Part shown: one piece after another, positions 13,993 to 14,007 of the stretch
Position numbering within the stretch: position 1 is the stretch's first letter
Layout of the letters: every line of letters begins with the position of its first letter
Source of the DNA: Baffinella frigidus
Lineage: Eukaryota; Cryptophyceae; Cryptomonadales; Baffinellaceae
Assembly (NCBI GenBank): GCA_026770585.1
Contig: MU646326.1
Span: 802,521 to 816,527 of the forward strand
DNA: 14,007 bases
Reading direction: 5' to 3'
Translations under genes and position numbers: made by a program
The notes under the pieces: model-generated
Databases searched by the model: none
Told to the model about the DNA's origin: nothing
Seen by the model: the letters and a program-made list of their open reading frames with translations, nothing else

Positions 13993-14007
13993 GTTTCTGT
14001 GGCCTCT

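Noticed and set aside
1-14007. tRNA, rRNA or other structured RNA genes
   Set aside because: I looked for cloverleaf-like and rRNA-like sequence on both strands; the hairpins found are long symmetric element arms, not RNA gene folds.

Overview
This window looks like nuclear DNA of a microbial eukaryote, most likely an alga or other protist. Short exons (36-138 nt) with GC-rich codons sit between GT-AG introns of about 0.06-2.8 kb. The introns are packed with hairpin-forming mobile elements and with heptamer arrays of the plant/alga telomere type (CCCTAAA and variants such as CCCTCAA and CCCGAAA). TTTAGGG-type repeats occur in plants, green algae, dinoflagellates, chromerids and others, so I do not name a taxon.

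I can support one gene, on the + strand and open at both ends. It is a multi-repeat voltage-gated-type ion channel. Ten exons carry, in order: S5 (137-214), a microexon (275-310), pore loop (903-1040), S6 (2829-2963), a cytoplasmic linker (5781-5891), S1 of the next repeat (8130-8204), S2 (10096-10164), S3 (11676-11779), S4 and the S4-S5 linker (13479-13611), and the start of S5 (13921 onward). All exon phases fit and the joined exons (951 nt, 317 codons) contain no stop. This argues for a single working protein in which the C-terminal half of one six-helix repeat is followed, after a linker of about 50 residues, by the next repeat. Only about 7% of the window is coding.

The introns are the striking part. 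(1) At almost every splice junction the exon edge plus its splice site is duplicated into the neighbouring intron: copies of an exon's start with its acceptor lie upstream, and copies of an exon's end with its donor lie downstream. (2) Several families of roughly 100-200 bp inverted-repeat elements occur again and again. Some have visible target-site duplications, and one has an empty site preserved inside the window. (3) C-rich heptamer arrays lie directly before two acceptors and may serve as their pyrimidine tracts. (4) One exon has a nearby inverted copy that could fold onto it.

Layout: 1-136 heptamer array; 137-2963 pore half of repeat n; 2964-8129 two large introns with the linker exon, inverted duplications and many elements; 8130-13992 the S1 to S5-start half of repeat n+1. 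I see no rRNA, tRNA, CRISPR array, prokaryotic operon or second protein-coding gene.
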